64,000 nucleotides of DNA from Bagarius yarrelli (lineage: Eukaryota > Chordata > Actinopteri > Siluriformes > Sisoridae). The notes under the pieces are model-generated. The model ran no database searches and was not told the origin of the DNA. It saw only the letters and a list, made by a program, of their open reading frames with translations. Position 1 is the first letter of the stretch. Each line of letters opens with the position of its first letter. The translations under genes were made by a program, and so were the position numbers. The DNA lies in assembly GCA_005784505.1 (NCBI GenBank), contig VCAZ01000155.1, positions 425,947 through 489,946 of the forward strand. The letters run 5' to 3'. Of this stretch, positions 1 through 11,639 are shown one piece after another.

Positions 1-575
1 TAAGAGGTCTAATGTTTAACAATCCTAGCTTCAGATCAGAGGTGCAGGCTGTGTGTTCAGTATTCTTTAAATTATGGATATCTATATTAATTAAAATACT
101 GAAGCAGACTTTTGGGGTTTTTCTATATTTATATTGTTTAGCTCGGGGAACAGACACAGTCTCAATATTATAAACCCTGAGTGAGGACTATCAGATGGTC
201 GGATTAGCCTGTTGGTCTGCTGCTTGGCCTGGGCTCTGGGTAGTCAATGATTAACTAGTCCTATTCTAAAACTATGAGCTATGTTACAAGAAAAGAGGGC
301 GGCTCCTTCCCGAGTGGGATGGACACCGTCCCATCCTAACAGGCCAGCTTTGCCCTCAAAAGTTTTCCAATTGTCAATGTAGCACACACTGTTTTCGGAG
401 CACCACCTGGACATCCAGCGGTTCAGTGACCATAACCTGCTGTAAGCTATGTCACCACGTCACATTGGTATGGGGCCAGAGCATACTATGACATCGGACA
501 ACGCCTTCACTAATTTTAACACCTCTATGAAGTGAGCCTTACTAGTTTCCGACTGTTTAAGGCGTATATCATTAT
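1..575 (-). mobile_element. L2-type LINE fragment (copy A), ORF1/APE region
   Basis: The text is nearly collinear with two other places here: 41371-41757, and 57390-57760, where the ORF1 esterase and the start of the APE endonuclease are readable on the minus strand. Copy A covers the ORF1 C-terminal part and the spacer before APE and has no usable reading frame. It continues past the left edge of the window. Homology ends near 575, where unrelated sequence begins. Non-LTR retrotransposon remnant of the L2/CR1 group. Confidence 0.75.
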
Positions 576-639
576 CCCTGTGCTTTCTTTTCTGCAAGCT
601 TACTGCTTCTGAACATTACGACATGGGGAATAAGGATTA

Positions 640-760
640 CCAATCACAAGAACTTGGAGTATCTTGCAAAACGGCTGAATTCCTGGCAAGCTAGGTGGGC
701 TTTGTTCTTTACCAGATTCAAGTTTATGGTGACGTATCGACCGGGCAGCAAGAATAGTTC
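640..760 (+). mobile_element. Gypsy LTR retrotransposon, RNase H fragment
   Basis: Plus-strand translation gives AKRLNSWQARWALFFTRF followed by VTYRPGSKN, the conserved stretch at the end of the Ty3/Gypsy RNase H domain before the integrase. Only about 40 residues remain, between an L2 fragment and a DIRS fragment. Dead remnant. Confidence 0.7.
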
Positions 761-779
761 CTAGAGAGAATTTCTGCAG

Positions 780-1135
780 GTCAAAAACCTTCCACTCTGA
801 ATGTATATTTGGTGGCTATATCTACTTTTCACGCTCCTCTGGTTGGAAAATCTGTGGATAGTGACCAACTAGTGTCAAGGTTTCTTAGTGGCACTAGGAC
901 ACTAAGGCCTGCACAGCAACGGAGGTTTTCATTTTGGGACCTGGCTGTGGTGCTAAGGAGGCTTACCGAGCCCCCTACAAACCATTGGAGGAGGCCTTGG
1001 ATAGGTATCCAACATTTAAAAACTTACTGGCCATTTCCTCCATTAAGTGGATTGGCGATATTCAAGCACTATCTACCCTGCCCTCATGCTTGGATTTAAC
1101 ACTGGGTAGGGTGAGGGCCTTCCTCCACCCACTGA
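780..1135 (+). mobile_element. DIRS-type retrotransposon, tyrosine-recombinase fragment
   Basis: Plus-strand translation gives STLNVYLVAISTFHAPL and then LVSRFLSGTRTLRP, followed after one frame change by a stretch with PLEEA. This matches the N-terminal part of fish DIRS tyrosine recombinases (pattern STLKVYVAAI.AFHAP....LV.RFL.G). The same domain appears on the minus strand at 37445-37642. The two overlapping frames at 809-1099 and 934-1266 are one broken gene, not two. Confidence 0.65.
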
Positions 1136-1177
1136 AAGCCTTTTGTTATCCTAACTTTTGGGATTCAAACCAGAAAA

Positions 1178-2393
1178 GTCAAGTCACCTTTATTTATATA
1201 GCGCTTTTACAATCAGGATTGTTTCAAAGCAGCTTTACAGAAATACCTCAGAAACAACAATATTAAACATTTATTAGAACAGTCAATTTGATTGATATCC
1301 ATAAATTTAGAGTCCCCAACTAACAAGCCAGAGTCAACGACGGCAAAGAACCAAAACTCCATCGGTGTCAAGATGGAGAAAAAAACCTTGGGAGAACCAG
1401 GCTCAGTTGGGGGGTAGGTTACCCATGCTGCAGTAAAGTTTCTGTGGTCTTGTCTGGATGGCCGCTTAGAAGACAAGAGAAACTTATTGGAGTCTTATTG
1501 TCTCCAAATGATGTTGGTGACGGTGAGCTCAGAATAACAAAGAACAGACATATGTTAGCATAGAAGCCATTCGACTGGTGATAAACAAATATATTATGTG
1601 TTATTGGTGGTGTTTCCTTATAACCCTTTAACAGATTTGAATAATAAAAATGTGTGTATTATGTGTAGGCCAGGTTAAAGAGATGTGTTTTTAATGTAGT
1701 TTTACACTGGCAGAGTGTGTCTGCCTCCCGAACAGTGCAAGGTAAGTTATTCCTAAATTTAGGCGCTAGATAAGAGAAGGATCTGCCACCTGCAGTTGAT
1801 TTTGTTATTCTAGGTATAATTCAATTGCCTGAGTCCCGAGAGCGTAGCGGACGTGGAGGACTATAATAGGATAGGAGCTCACTCAGGTACCTAGATTCTA
1901 AACCATTTAGGGCTTTAAAAGTAATTAACATAATTTTGAAATCTATTCGATATTTCATAGGGAGTCAGTGCAATGTTGACAGAACAAGGCTAGTATGATC
2001 ATATTTTTTGGTTCTAGTAAGAACTCTAGGTGCTGCATTTTGGACCAGCTGGAGTTTGTTTATTAGGCGTGCAGAACAACCACTCAGTAAAGCGTTACCA
2101 TAGTCTAATCTTAAGGTCATGAACGCATGAACTAAAATTTCTGCATTTGACGTCGAGAGCATAACTTGTAGTTTAGATATATTTTTACGATGGTGAAATG
2201 CATTTTTAAGAATGCTGGAAATGTGGCTCTCAAAGGAACGATTACTGTCAAAAAGCACACCTAAGTTTCTAACCAATGATAAAGGGTTGACAGAGCAGCC
2301 ATCAAGGCTGAACCTGTTATGCCCAGTGTAAGCATTGGGTGCATACATCCATTGAGCTGCCCTGTGAAGAAGTGTTCGTCTGTTTTGGTCCAT
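1178..2393 (-). mobile_element. L2-related LINE, 3' half of reverse transcriptase and 3' UTR (copy B)
   Basis: The minus-strand frame at 2393-1965 has VRNLGVLFDSNRSFESH, then LRLDYGNALLSGCSARLINK and LQLVQNAAPRVLTRTKKYDH. This is the C-terminal RT region also seen in copies E and G, but more diverged, so it is another subfamily. The 3' UTR runs down to about 1178 and ends at TTTATTTATATAGCGCTTTTACAA-like sequence shared with the other tails. 5' truncated where the DIRS sequence begins. Confidence 0.75.
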
Positions 2394-2394
2394 T

Positions 2395-3340
2395 CAATAG
2401 AGGTGCAGCGGCCACGAAACAGACAATAAGCAAGTGGAAGGTCAAGACCAACACTCTTGCTCACTGCACTTGTGTTATGTGTGGGGGACTCGAGCACTCT
2501 GGCACACGGAGTTAATGCCGAGCCCAAATTATAAAACTAGACAAATGTGTGTGGTGTAGACCAGCCTGCAGCTTAACATGTTTCCGTTAATGGCGCCAGG
2601 GAGGCCGCCAACCACAATCACCATTGTAAAAATCACTATACAAATAAAACTGAATTGAATTGAATTGAATAGATCTATAGTGACAAACCAGTCCTGCTGT
2701 ACAGTCAACATTTTAAACTGTAGCCTCTTCAATGCTGGGTTTAGCCGACACAGATCTAGAATGTGACAAAGTCCACCATCCTTCTTTGGAACTATAAAAT
2801 ACTGGCTGAGAGCCTGCTCGGGGTCCACTCGAGTGCAACTGGAGATGCGGCAGATGCGACACAAATTGGATTCTGTATCCTCTATGTATGGTGTCAGGAC
2901 CCACTTTAAGACACCCGGGAGGCATTGCCATGACTTTTCAAAGTCTACTAAGAGGATAAGCCTCTCAAGGCTGACTTCTGGTATACTTATGGAGCCTTCT
3001 ACTTCTTGACATACCTCTCAAGGTAGGGCAAGTAGGCAAACCCCTTGGGGACACTGGAGGGGTCCTGATAATATATTTAGCGGCATGATGTTTCCCCTCG
3101 GGGTGATGGGGGTGGTGGGGGTCCGCCAAGACCCTGCCACTTGATTGTCAGGGCCACTTCCCAGGGGACTTCTTGGGGAGTGTAATGGTTCTCAGACTCG
3201 TTTTCTTCTCTGAAGTCCCGGGTTGCTGTCACTGCCTCGTCATTGTGTTTTTTAAGAGGCGTTAGGGTGGCGATAGGTTCGCTTTTAGGCTGTGCAGTAA
3301 GAGGATCTCTTAGTGTTGGAGGGATGGTCCTGTCCAGCAT
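2395..3340 (-). mobile_element. DIRS retrotransposon remnant (RT and possible gag region)
   Basis: Minus-strand frames contain YFIVPKKDGGL and LDLCRLNPALKRL, then QDWFVTIDL. This is the N-terminal RT signature of DIRS elements (VPKKDGGLRPILDLRxLN, DWFVSIDLKDAYFH). The YADD-like core is missing. The 3340-3077 frame is proline- and glutamate-rich and may be a gag-like ORF, but I cannot prove that. 2395-2600 resembles 37185-37320, part of another DIRS copy. Confidence 0.6.
2625..2672 (+). mobile_element. Short L2 3' tail inserted in DIRS remnant
   Basis: CACCATTGTAAAAATCACTA followed by ATACAAATAAAACTGAATTG repeats matches the 3' end of L2 copy F (54936-54982). A 5'-truncated tail of about 48 bp ending in (AATTG)n, in plus orientation inside minus-strand DIRS sequence. 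Confidence 0.7.
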
Positions 3341-3735
3341 CTCTTGGGACCTGGAAGCGGCAAGGCAGTTACTTCGGGGTTAGGGTTAGAAATTGTTTTT
3401 CGCCTATTGGAACCTATCGAAGACGAACTGTATATAAGGGGAGGCCTCATTATGAGGGTTGTGACTCGGCAGAATCTGTCATCCAACATATTTAGTGGAC
3501 AAGCTGCCTGCCTTTCAGGTCCCCAATCTATTTTTAATTACGCTAACGCTCTCCGATTCACAGATTACACACGTGCTAGACGTTGAAGGTTATAAAGGTT
3601 GTTCCTTAACTGTCGTGATGCTGCTCAAGGTTTCTGAAGGGGAACTAAGGCTGACAGTGTTTTGCAGTGGTATCCCAAAAATCTAAAATAATTTTAAACA
3701 GTATAAAAGCAGGTTTTGACTGTGTTGGTCTTATA
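3341..3735. other. No gene recognised
   Basis: Several short overlapping frames are open here, but none has a domain, codon pattern or splice structure I can recognise. The stretch lies between DIRS and Tc1 remnants and is probably old transposon sequence. Confidence 0.4.
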
Positions 3736-3737
3736 TT

Positions 3738-4886
3738 TGTTTTTGTGTGTTTGGTTCTTTTAGTTGTGATGATTTTGGCTCACATTAAACAAAAACCCAC
3801 CAATTCACTATCTCAACAAATTAGAATACTTCATAAGACTTCATCATTGTTGGCCTTTTGGAAAGTATGTTCATTATTTATATTATGTATATATTTACTT
3901 AATACTTGGTAGGGGCTCCTTTTACTTTAAAAACTGCCTTAATTCGGCATGGCATGGAGGTGATCACTGCTGAGGTGGTATGGAAACCCAGGTTTCTTTG
4001 ACAATGGCCTTCTGCTCATCTGCATTTTTTGGTCTCTTGTTTCTAATTTTCCTTTTGGCAATACCCTATAGGTTCTCTATGGGGTTCAGGTCTGGTGAGT
4101 TTGTTGGCCAGTCATTTTGGCAGTGTGGGCAGGTGCCAAATCCTGCTGGAAAATGAAATTAGCATCTTTAAAAAGCTGGCAAGCAGAAGGAAGCATGAAG
4201 TGCTCTAAAATTTCTTGGTAAATTGGTGCAGTGACTTTGGTTTTCAAAAAACACAGTGGACCAACACCAGCGGATGACATTGCACCCCAAATCAACACAG
4301 ACTGTGGAAACTTAACACTGGACATCAAGGAACTTGGGCTATGAGCTTCTCCACTCTCTCTATAGACTCTAAGACCTTGGTTTCCAAATGAAATACAAAA
4401 CTTGCTGTCATCTGAAAAGAGGACTTTGGACCATTGGGCACTAGTCCAGTTCTGTTAACATGCTTGGATACAGCACTATGTGAACAGCTAGCTTCTTTGG
4501 CAATGAATGTTTGTGGTTTACCCTTCTTGTGAAGGGTGTCAATGATTGTCTTCTGGACAACTGTCAGATCAGTAGTCTTCCCCATGATTGTGTAGCTGAT
4601 TCCCCATGATTGTAAACTGAGAGACAATTTTAAAGGCTCAGAAACCCTTTGCGGTTGTTTTGAGTTAATTAGCTTATTGGCATGTCACCATATTCTAATT
4701 TGTTGATATAGTGAATTTGTGGGTTTTTGTTAAATGTGAGCCAAAATCATCACAATTACAAGAACCAAAGACTTAAACTACTTCAGTCTGTGTGCATTAA
4801 ATGTATTTAATACACCAGTTTCACAACGAGATGAATTGCTGAAATAAATAAACTTTATGACAGTATAATTTATTGAGATGCACCTG
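3738..4886 (-). mobile_element. Tc1/mariner transposon, internally deleted
   Basis: Minus-strand frames give a Tc1 transposase start with helix-turn-helix (MGKTTDLTVVQKTIID, then HSAVSKHVNRT) at 4580-4440. After an internal deletion comes the DDE part at 4328-4086 with SVLIWGAMSS and IFQQDLAPAHTAK, which holds the second catalytic Asp. The left arm 3741-3830 and right arm 4678-4770 are imperfect inverted repeats of about 85 bp. The right arm continues to a conserved outer end near 4886, while the left outer end is lost. Cannot encode active transposase. Confidence 0.8.
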
Positions 4887-4889
4887 TAT

Positions 4890-5124
4890 AATATTTTTAA
4901 TATGTACAATATAGATAAAAAGAAAGTACAATATTTTTTGTATTGTTTGTTAAAACAGATTTTAACTTATAGATAGGATTGAATATGGATAAGGGTTAAA
5001 CTAAAACCACTTTTCTGCAGTTTGTATTAAATATGATTCTTAAAAATCATATTAATTTGATTATTGACCTTAAAATGAAAATACATTTCATTACCTTCGT
5101 GCATGTCATTTGGATAGTTATTCG
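4890..5124. other. AT-rich spacer below the odorant receptor
   Basis: No coding signal seen. It is the 3' flank of the odorant receptor pseudogene. Confidence 0.4.
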
Positions 5125-6064
5125 TTATGTTAATACGGTTGACTTTTTGCCTGCTGGCCCAACCTGTGTGCTAAACTGTCTAAATGTCAAATATGTGATG
5201 ACATATTTTAACATTTTTTTATCTCGTAATCCATAAATAAGAGGAGTAAGAAGTGTTGGAATTACATTTGACATTAGATAGGCAGTGAACAAAATTGTAC
5301 TTCTATATTTAGGGAACAGTTTTAAAAAATACGATGTTATAAATGGTAGGACAAAAGTAAGCATGCATAGAAAAAGCTGTATGCCATGAAGAAGAATAGT
5401 GTTGCGGGCTTTTTTAGACTTTTTAACCCGTATCAGTAACTGTAGCCTTAGCTGCCTGAAAAATCTTGACATATGTAAAAACCAGTGTCATCCACACACT
5501 CGATAAATACAGTGTTTGAAAAAATATTGATTTGATAAGGTGGGCACTGGACCCAAAAACATTCTCATTGTGGCACATAGTTGAAGTCATGAAAAAATTA
5601 ACTGGTTGTTGCACTAAAGTAATGATAATGTTTGTTAATGTAGTTAGAATGGTAAGAACCCAAATTAAAGTGAGGAAGATGTAAGTTCTCATCACCGTAC
5701 AGAGTTGAGGATGATGCAGTGGTTTGCAAATGGCAATGTATCGTTCCAATGCCATTCCCGCAAGATTCAGTGTAGTGTTGACTGAAGTTGTGGAGCCCAA
5801 AAGAAGGAGAATAAAGCACACAATGACATTGACAAGTGGTACAGTGTAAGTCATAACATGCAGAGTAACCGATACAATAAGCATAATTATGTCATTTAAA
5901 ATAAGGGGAATATACAGAATATATCTTGGGTTATTGTAGAAAATTGGAGTTTTAAAGAAAGCAAACACAAACATGCTATTAATGTATGTTATTATGATAC
6001 CTAATCCAACAGATATTAAATTCTTCATAAAAGCATCTTCAAATGCATCCCGGCTCTTGTTCAT
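5125..6064 (-). pseudogene. Odorant receptor (131-2-like), one frameshift
   Basis: A single-exon class A GPCR of the fish odorant receptor type. The first frame (6064-5423) starts at Met and covers TM1 to TM5. It carries MALERYIAICKPLHHP at the TM3/intracellular-loop-2 border, the equivalent of the MAFDRYVAIC signature, and a Cys pair in the extracellular loops. It ends early in intracellular loop 3. The second frame (open 5472-5125) continues with KKARNTILLHG before TM6, then TM7 with PLIYGLRDKKM and a short tail. Together they make about 310 residues, the usual length. KARNTILLHG is typical of odorant receptor 131-2-like proteins. The frame change lies between 5472 and 5423, near runs of A, so it may be a true pseudogene or a read error. 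Expected role if intact: odorant detection in olfactory neurons, signalling through a G protein. No other receptor copy is visible nearby. Confidence 0.85.
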
Positions 6065-7055
6065 TATCAGTTAATACAAAACGGTCTCTGTATTTTTGAC
6101 AAAAGTATTTTTAGTTTTTAAACATTCAAATTTAAAAACAAAAATTGTTAACAATGTTAACCTATTACATCCACATTCTATTTGCTAAGAAATGTTAAAT
6201 ATTAATTTGGTAAGTAGAACAAAAAGGTAAAAAATAACCTCTCTGATACATCATGTAAAAAGATCATATGGCAGACCAACACTTGTGCCTTTTATACTCT
6301 TGTGCTTTTTTGTACCACAAAAACACCCAAAAATAGATAAGATAATTGCCTTCTGTCATTTCTCAAGGGCTTAAAAGCAACGTTTCAACCAGTTTAATTA
6401 ACCAAGCTTGGTTTTATTATGGCTAAAACATTTGGTTAAAGTTGAAATAAAAACCAGCACCCTGATTCTAACATCTGTAACTGGCAATTAGACGATTAAA
6501 TGTGTATTAACTTTGTTTTTTACATTATTTCTGTGTCTGACACATCACATCTTAGCCTCAAGAGATTACACCATTAGTGAATGCCTTGGAGAACTGTGTT
6601 GAGATGACTATACTGCCTTAGGAGAAAAGAGTAACAGGACTTTATATCATTTATAGTCTCAGCATAAGTGTAATGTGCATATCGTAAACATTACTTATTC
6701 TGTGCTGCAATTATAAGTTCTATAAAGCCCCCAAACCCACTCATTTTCAGCTCTACGGCTTTCATTACCAGCTCAGATGTAGAAGATTTGTTTATGTAAT
6801 ATTAAAACAAAATAAAAATTTTAAATTAACAATTTTTAGAGAAAACAACCAGACAAAAGTGTAGAGTTTTTCAAATATGGTTGAAGACTTGCTCTGTGTT
6901 ATGTCATGTTAGTCTAGTGTTGTAGCTGTGTAACATGGAGGGTGGGGTTTATACAGTCCATGGTAGAAGGAGGTAGCAGCTTGACAACACAAGGATTGAT
7001 GATTTTTACAATGGTTTGCGGGAGGTGGTACTGATAGGGAGGTCCCTGGTGGGAA
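6065..7055. other. Upstream flank of the receptor; no gene recognised
   Basis: AT-rich sequence without coding signal. The last 150 bases run into the Gypsy remnant. Confidence 0.4.
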
Positions 7056-8855
7056 GCATTACCCTCGCTCCGATCCGAAATCTGGGGGCATCGGAGCAGC
7101 GCCGCTCAGCCTGCTGTTTATAAGCCTTGCCACTTTTAAGGAGCTGAACTCATGCCTTCCACCAGGTCTACTTGCAACGGTTAATGAAGGCTTGGGCTGA
7201 TGGGACATTGACTTCTTCCTCCTGGGTCGGAAACAGTGGGGGTTGCTAACCAAGCATTGAAAAGGAAATAGGCATGTGGCTACATTGGCGAGTATATTCT
7301 AACCCAGGAAGAAACTTGCTCCATGATGAAGGGTCCAAAAAAGGCTATGCATATGAGGGTGATTTCCAGCTTCTGGTTGGTTCTTTCTGTCTGACCATTA
7401 GATTGGGTATGGTAACCAGAGGATAGGCTGGGGGATGCACCCAACAGTTTACAGAAAGTCTTCCAAAATTGAGAGAAAAACTGAGGCCCCCTTTCCGACA
7501 CAATATCAACAGGTAGTCCATGAAGTCGAAAAACATGATTAATGAGGGGCTCAGCAGTCTGACTGGCAGATGGGAGTTAAGGGAGGGGAATAAAATTAGC
7601 AGCCTTGGAGAAGCGGTCCACCACTGTCATGACGCAAATGTTACCTTTGGAGGTGGGTAGGCCAGTGACAAGGTCGACACCACGTGGGACCAGGGGCGGT
7701 GAGAAAAAGAAAGTGGTATAAGAAGACAAGCAGAAGGTCGGTTGGGAGGCTTGTTTCTGGCACAAACTTCACATGCTGCTACAAATTGACAAACTTCCTT
7801 ATCCATACTGGCCCACCAGAAACGCTGTTTGATAAGAAAGAGGGTGCAGGCCACCCCTGTGTGACAGGCCAGTCTAGAATTGTGGGCCTACTCCAGAACC
7901 TGGAGACGCTTAGGGACCGGCACGAATAAGCAGTTAAGGGGTCCATTGCTAGGGCCAGACTCTCATTCTAGGGCGTCCTTGACCTTCCTTTTCATCTCAA
8001 GGACGGTGGCTGCAACCAGGCACTGGGAAGGTAAGACAGTTTCCATGAGTAACTGCTTCTGGGCTGAAACAAACTGTCTGGACAGGGCATCAGGCTTGAC
8101 ATTTTTGGAACCAGAGTAATAGGATATTAGTAATAGGATCTAGAAAAGAACAAAGACCAGCAGGCTTTACATGCATTGAGTCTCTTGGCAGACTTGACCT
8201 ACTCAAGGTTATGGTGGTCAGTCCAAATCAGATAGGGGGGTTGGGCCCCCTCTAACCAATGTCTCCATTCCTCTAGGGCCATCTTAACAGCTAGCAGCTC
8301 CCGGTCACCAATGGGATAATTGCATTCAGGCGGCATGAGAAAAATAAGCAAAGATAATCCCTATTGTCCTGGGGGCTTCTTTAAGATAACACTGCACACA
8401 CCCTGGTCTCAGAAGCGTCAACTTAAACTTCAACTTCAAACTTCAAAGATGAATTGAAGTGCGGGTCATGGATAGTCAAAATGGGGGATGACGAGAATCA
8501 GTGTTTAAGGTCCTTAAGAGTTTGTGCCGTTTGGGTGTTCCACCTAAAAGGGACCTTAGTAGAAGTTAGGGCCAACAGAGGGGCAGCGAGAGTGCTAAAA
8601 TTCTTTATGAATCTCCTGTAAAAGTTGGCAAAACCGAGAAATCGTTGGAGGGCCTGCCGGGATGTAGGGATGGGCCACTCGAGATGGGCTGTGACCGTAG
8701 CAGGATCCATCTCGATCTTGGATGGAGAGATCTTAAAGCCCAGAAAGGAGACCGATGTCTGGTGAAATTCACACTTCTCTGCCTTGACATACAGTTTGTT
8801 TTCAAGAAGCCTTTAAAGAACCTGACGAACATGACTAATGTGCCCCTCCAGGGAT
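7056..8855 (-). mobile_element. Ty3/Gypsy pol remnant (RT end, RNase H, integrase)
   Basis: Read on the minus strand from 8855 downward. First the RT thumb and RNase H entrance: LLENKLYVKAEKCEFH, then RQALQRFLGFANFYRRFIKNF. RNase H pieces follow at 8340-8180. The integrase zinc-binding region (ACEVCARNKPPNRPSA) is at 7800-7740, and the integrase core has VDLVTGLPTSKGN, VVDRFSKAANFIPLP, SERGPQFFSQFWKTFC and GYHTQSNGQTERTNQ at 7690-7400. SERGPQF has Glu where the catalytic Asp is normal. Frames are shifted several times. The RT palm is cut off by L2 copy C at 8855. The 7253-7059 frame may be the C-terminal end. Confidence 0.8.
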
Positions 8856-9417
8856 CAACTATGACAGCATTACAATAATCCAGCCTGGATGTAAGCGATA
8901 TTTCTGAGATTAAAAAATGCTATACTGGTAATATTATCTACATAGGCATAAAATAAGAGATTGAAATCTATTCTCACACTTTTACTGTTGCACTTGTTGA
9001 AACAGAAAGATTGTCTAAAATTACATCGTCGTCAGAAAGCTTACTTCTAGCTACATGTGGTCCTAGTACAAGAACCTCTGTCCTATCAGAATTAAGCAAA
9101 AGGAATTTATATGCCGGAGGACTAGCTTCATTTAAATGCTACATACTCATTCCGTCTAATCCATCTTTCTGTTAAACACAGTATGTCAAACTCATAATCT
9201 GTAATAATTTCATTAACCATGAGCGCTTTAAATGTAAGAGATCTTATATTTAACAATCCTAGCTTCAGATCTGAGGTGCAGACTGTGTGTTCAGTATGTT
9301 CCGAATTTGATCTACATTAATTAAATTTCTAAAGCAGACGTTCTCGAATTTAAAACATTTTGTTTAGCTCTGGGAACAGACACAGTCTCAGTTTTGTATA
9401 ACCTGAGTCAAGAAATT
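8856..9417 (-). mobile_element. L2 LINE copy C, internally deleted
   Basis: 8856-9110 matches the L2 RT segment (antisense of the LVLGP and VKDLGV region). At about 9112 the text jumps directly to the APE start and 5' spacer seen at 41230-41460. The intervening element of about 2 kb is absent. The copy is interrupted at 9418 by a solo LTR. Confidence 0.7.
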
Positions 9418-9734
9418 GTTTTATTAAAGAAAGGAGAGGACAGGAACACAAACATAATAAGGGCAAGAGGAGAAATAACCAAACAGGGAAAACAAAACCA
9501 AGACGGAAACACTAGCTAAATACGTACACACAGAAACCATGAACCGTAACCGAGAACAAAACATGGAACTAGAACTAACAGAACGAGAGAATATTTAGTA
9601 AGAGCTTTAGCAAACAATACTTCTCCCAGAGTAGCCGTATGCACTAGTTTAAATAGCAAAACAGCACGCGAAGAAGCGCTATTCAGAATTCCAATGATGG
9701 CGCCCTCAGGTGGCGGGAGAGTGGAGTCGTGACA
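9418..9734 (-). mobile_element. Solo LTR nested in L2 copy C
   Basis: 317 bp. On the minus strand it starts TGTCACGACTCC and ends AATAAAACA, so it has TG...CA ends and a poly(A) signal just before the end. L2 sequence lies on both sides (to 9417 and from about 9740). No internal retroviral genes are attached. It shares short stretches (GCAAACAATACTTC) with the LTR at 43030-43381. Confidence 0.6.
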
Positions 9735-9736
9735 GC

Positions 9737-9815
9737 CTGGCACTGGGTAGTCAACAATTAACTAGACCTGTTCTGAGACTAAGCTATGGGGGGCTAGAGC
9801 ATATTACGACTCCTT
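9737..9815 (-). mobile_element. L2 copy C, continuation after the LTR
   Basis: CACTGGGTAGTCAACAATTA and following bases match 41610-41660 and 57425-57480 of other L2 copies. Confidence 0.6.
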
Positions 9816-10150
9816 TTTTATATATGTGTGTGTGTGCTCCTCTAATGCTAAAATCTTCTCAGTGAGAGTGCTAACTAACACACACCTGTCGCAAATAAAA
9901 ATCTCTAATGATAAACATCCTGCACTTAACACACTGAACAAGCTAAATATTAGCCATTTCACTGTACCATATGTTGGAGTTGTGTTTGTCCTTGCTTGTT
10001 AATTTCAAACACACTTATCCAGCTCGCTGTGCTCTAGCTCAAGATTAAATTTTGTTTTGTTTTTTTTGACCAATTTGGCAACTTAAGGGTAAAATTTATT
10101 ATCTTATCAGGAGATCAGAACATTTACTGAAAAGCATTAACTCACAATTC
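9816..10150. other. No gene recognised
   Basis: A short (TG)n run at 9824-9834 and otherwise mixed sequence; no coding signal found. Confidence 0.4.
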
Positions 10151-10329
10151 CCTGGAGGCTCACACCTACCAGGACTCGCCTTTCATTTTGCTTTATCAGG
10201 TCCATTGCTGTTTTCTGGACAGTCTTTCATCTCATTGTGCTTCCCGTGGATGTAAATTTTGCGGTTCTGGCATCCTCGTCCTCTCCCTCTGCCTTAAAAC
10301 GCGTGTATTTTCCGTGTCCACAGTCACCA

Positions 10330-10550
10330 TGTAACTTTCCAGCCTGAACTCCTGCCAACTGCATCACAGTGAGGTGTGCTTTGTGTCCCATGTGCTGCAT
10401 GTTTGTTTCACCTTTTGTTCAATGTCTTCCTTAAGTCCATTCATGAAGTTGTTTTTAAGATGAGCCTTGTAAGGCGTGTCATCTCCATCTATATTATTTG
10501 GACGTGTTAGTTCCACAATGTGCTTTGTAAACCTAACCCTAGGTTATTCT
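10330..10550 (-). mobile_element. Possible retroelement gag remnant
   Basis: A short minus-strand stretch reads KNNFMNGLKEDIEQKVKQTC, which resembles the end of a retroelement capsid domain (F..GL....R..V). It is not flanked by other recognisable parts. Tentative. Confidence 0.25.
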
Positions 10551-11600
10551 TCATCCTGTTGTTTACACATGGAGATTTTTGAATGGAAAAAAGCCATCAC
10601 ACAGGATCCCCTCAGTTGTGTGATCAAGTCTCTGAATTACACATTGTTGGCATTCTATCAGTCAGGGTTAAGTGGTTGTTTGATTTAGGCCAAACACCAA
10701 GTGAACCAGTTCCTTACCAAACTTTTTCCTCCTACCTCTCTGGTATTAGGAAGTTGTCTGTGTGCAGCCTCAATGTTACAAATTACCATCACTCCAGATG
10801 TGTGGCATGGACTTCTCCTCTCTGGTTTAATCTGAAGGAAGAAGTGTATGAATGTGCCTACATAATGTGATTTTTATAGTCTTTGCTTCTCACATGATAA
10901 TGGACAGGCAAGGTCTGGGTAGAGGCACAATGGATGGGTTCTGTTGATAAGGAAAAGGTGGCGGAGAAATTGATACCTGAACAACCACAAAGCTGGTGCA
11001 GAAGGCAGTGCCTGGTTATTCTGAGATGGCCATCTGGGAATAGGTGGGCAGCAATCAGGAGCAGGGTCTACAAAAACTTAGCACACTGATCAGAAACAGA
11101 AATTGGAGTTGGTGGGAAAAATATGTAGAATAGTCCAGGAAAATGACGTTGTTGAACCAAAATCGCGCTGGTCGCAATTTGGTGGTAAAAGCGTGAGTCA
11201 TATTCAAGGGGCTTGTTCAGCAAAATGAAACTGTGCTAATGGGTGATGATTCGAGCTCATAGTTGGGAGCGAGTCTTTAGAAGGTGTGTATGAATGTGGT
11301 GTGTGAATGAGATAGTGAACGCACACAAGACTGGTATAGGCTAAGTATAAATGGCTGTATATGAAAGATTAATAAAAGAAAGAAGCAAGACATTTTAAAT
11401 AATATAAATAATAGAACACGAAAAAATAGTCAAAGGGATTTAAACATCTTAGAACAGTTTGAAATAGAAGGTGATATCTCGTATAGGAGATATACGACAA
11501 ATAGGTATGGCAACACTATCATCAGCAGCCCAGACGGAACAAAAATCATACGCCATGGCGAGATACATGCTATTGCTACAAGCTCTAAGCTGTGTACAAA
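10551..11600. other. No gene recognised
   Basis: Only short frames without recognisable domains. May be old transposon sequence. Confidence 0.35.
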
Positions 11601-11639
11601 AAAAAAAAAAACATCAGAAAAAAGTTTGGGAATATGGAC

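Noticed and set aside
809..1266. Two small host genes at 809-1099 and 934-1266
   Set aside because: Together they are one frame-broken DIRS recombinase fragment.
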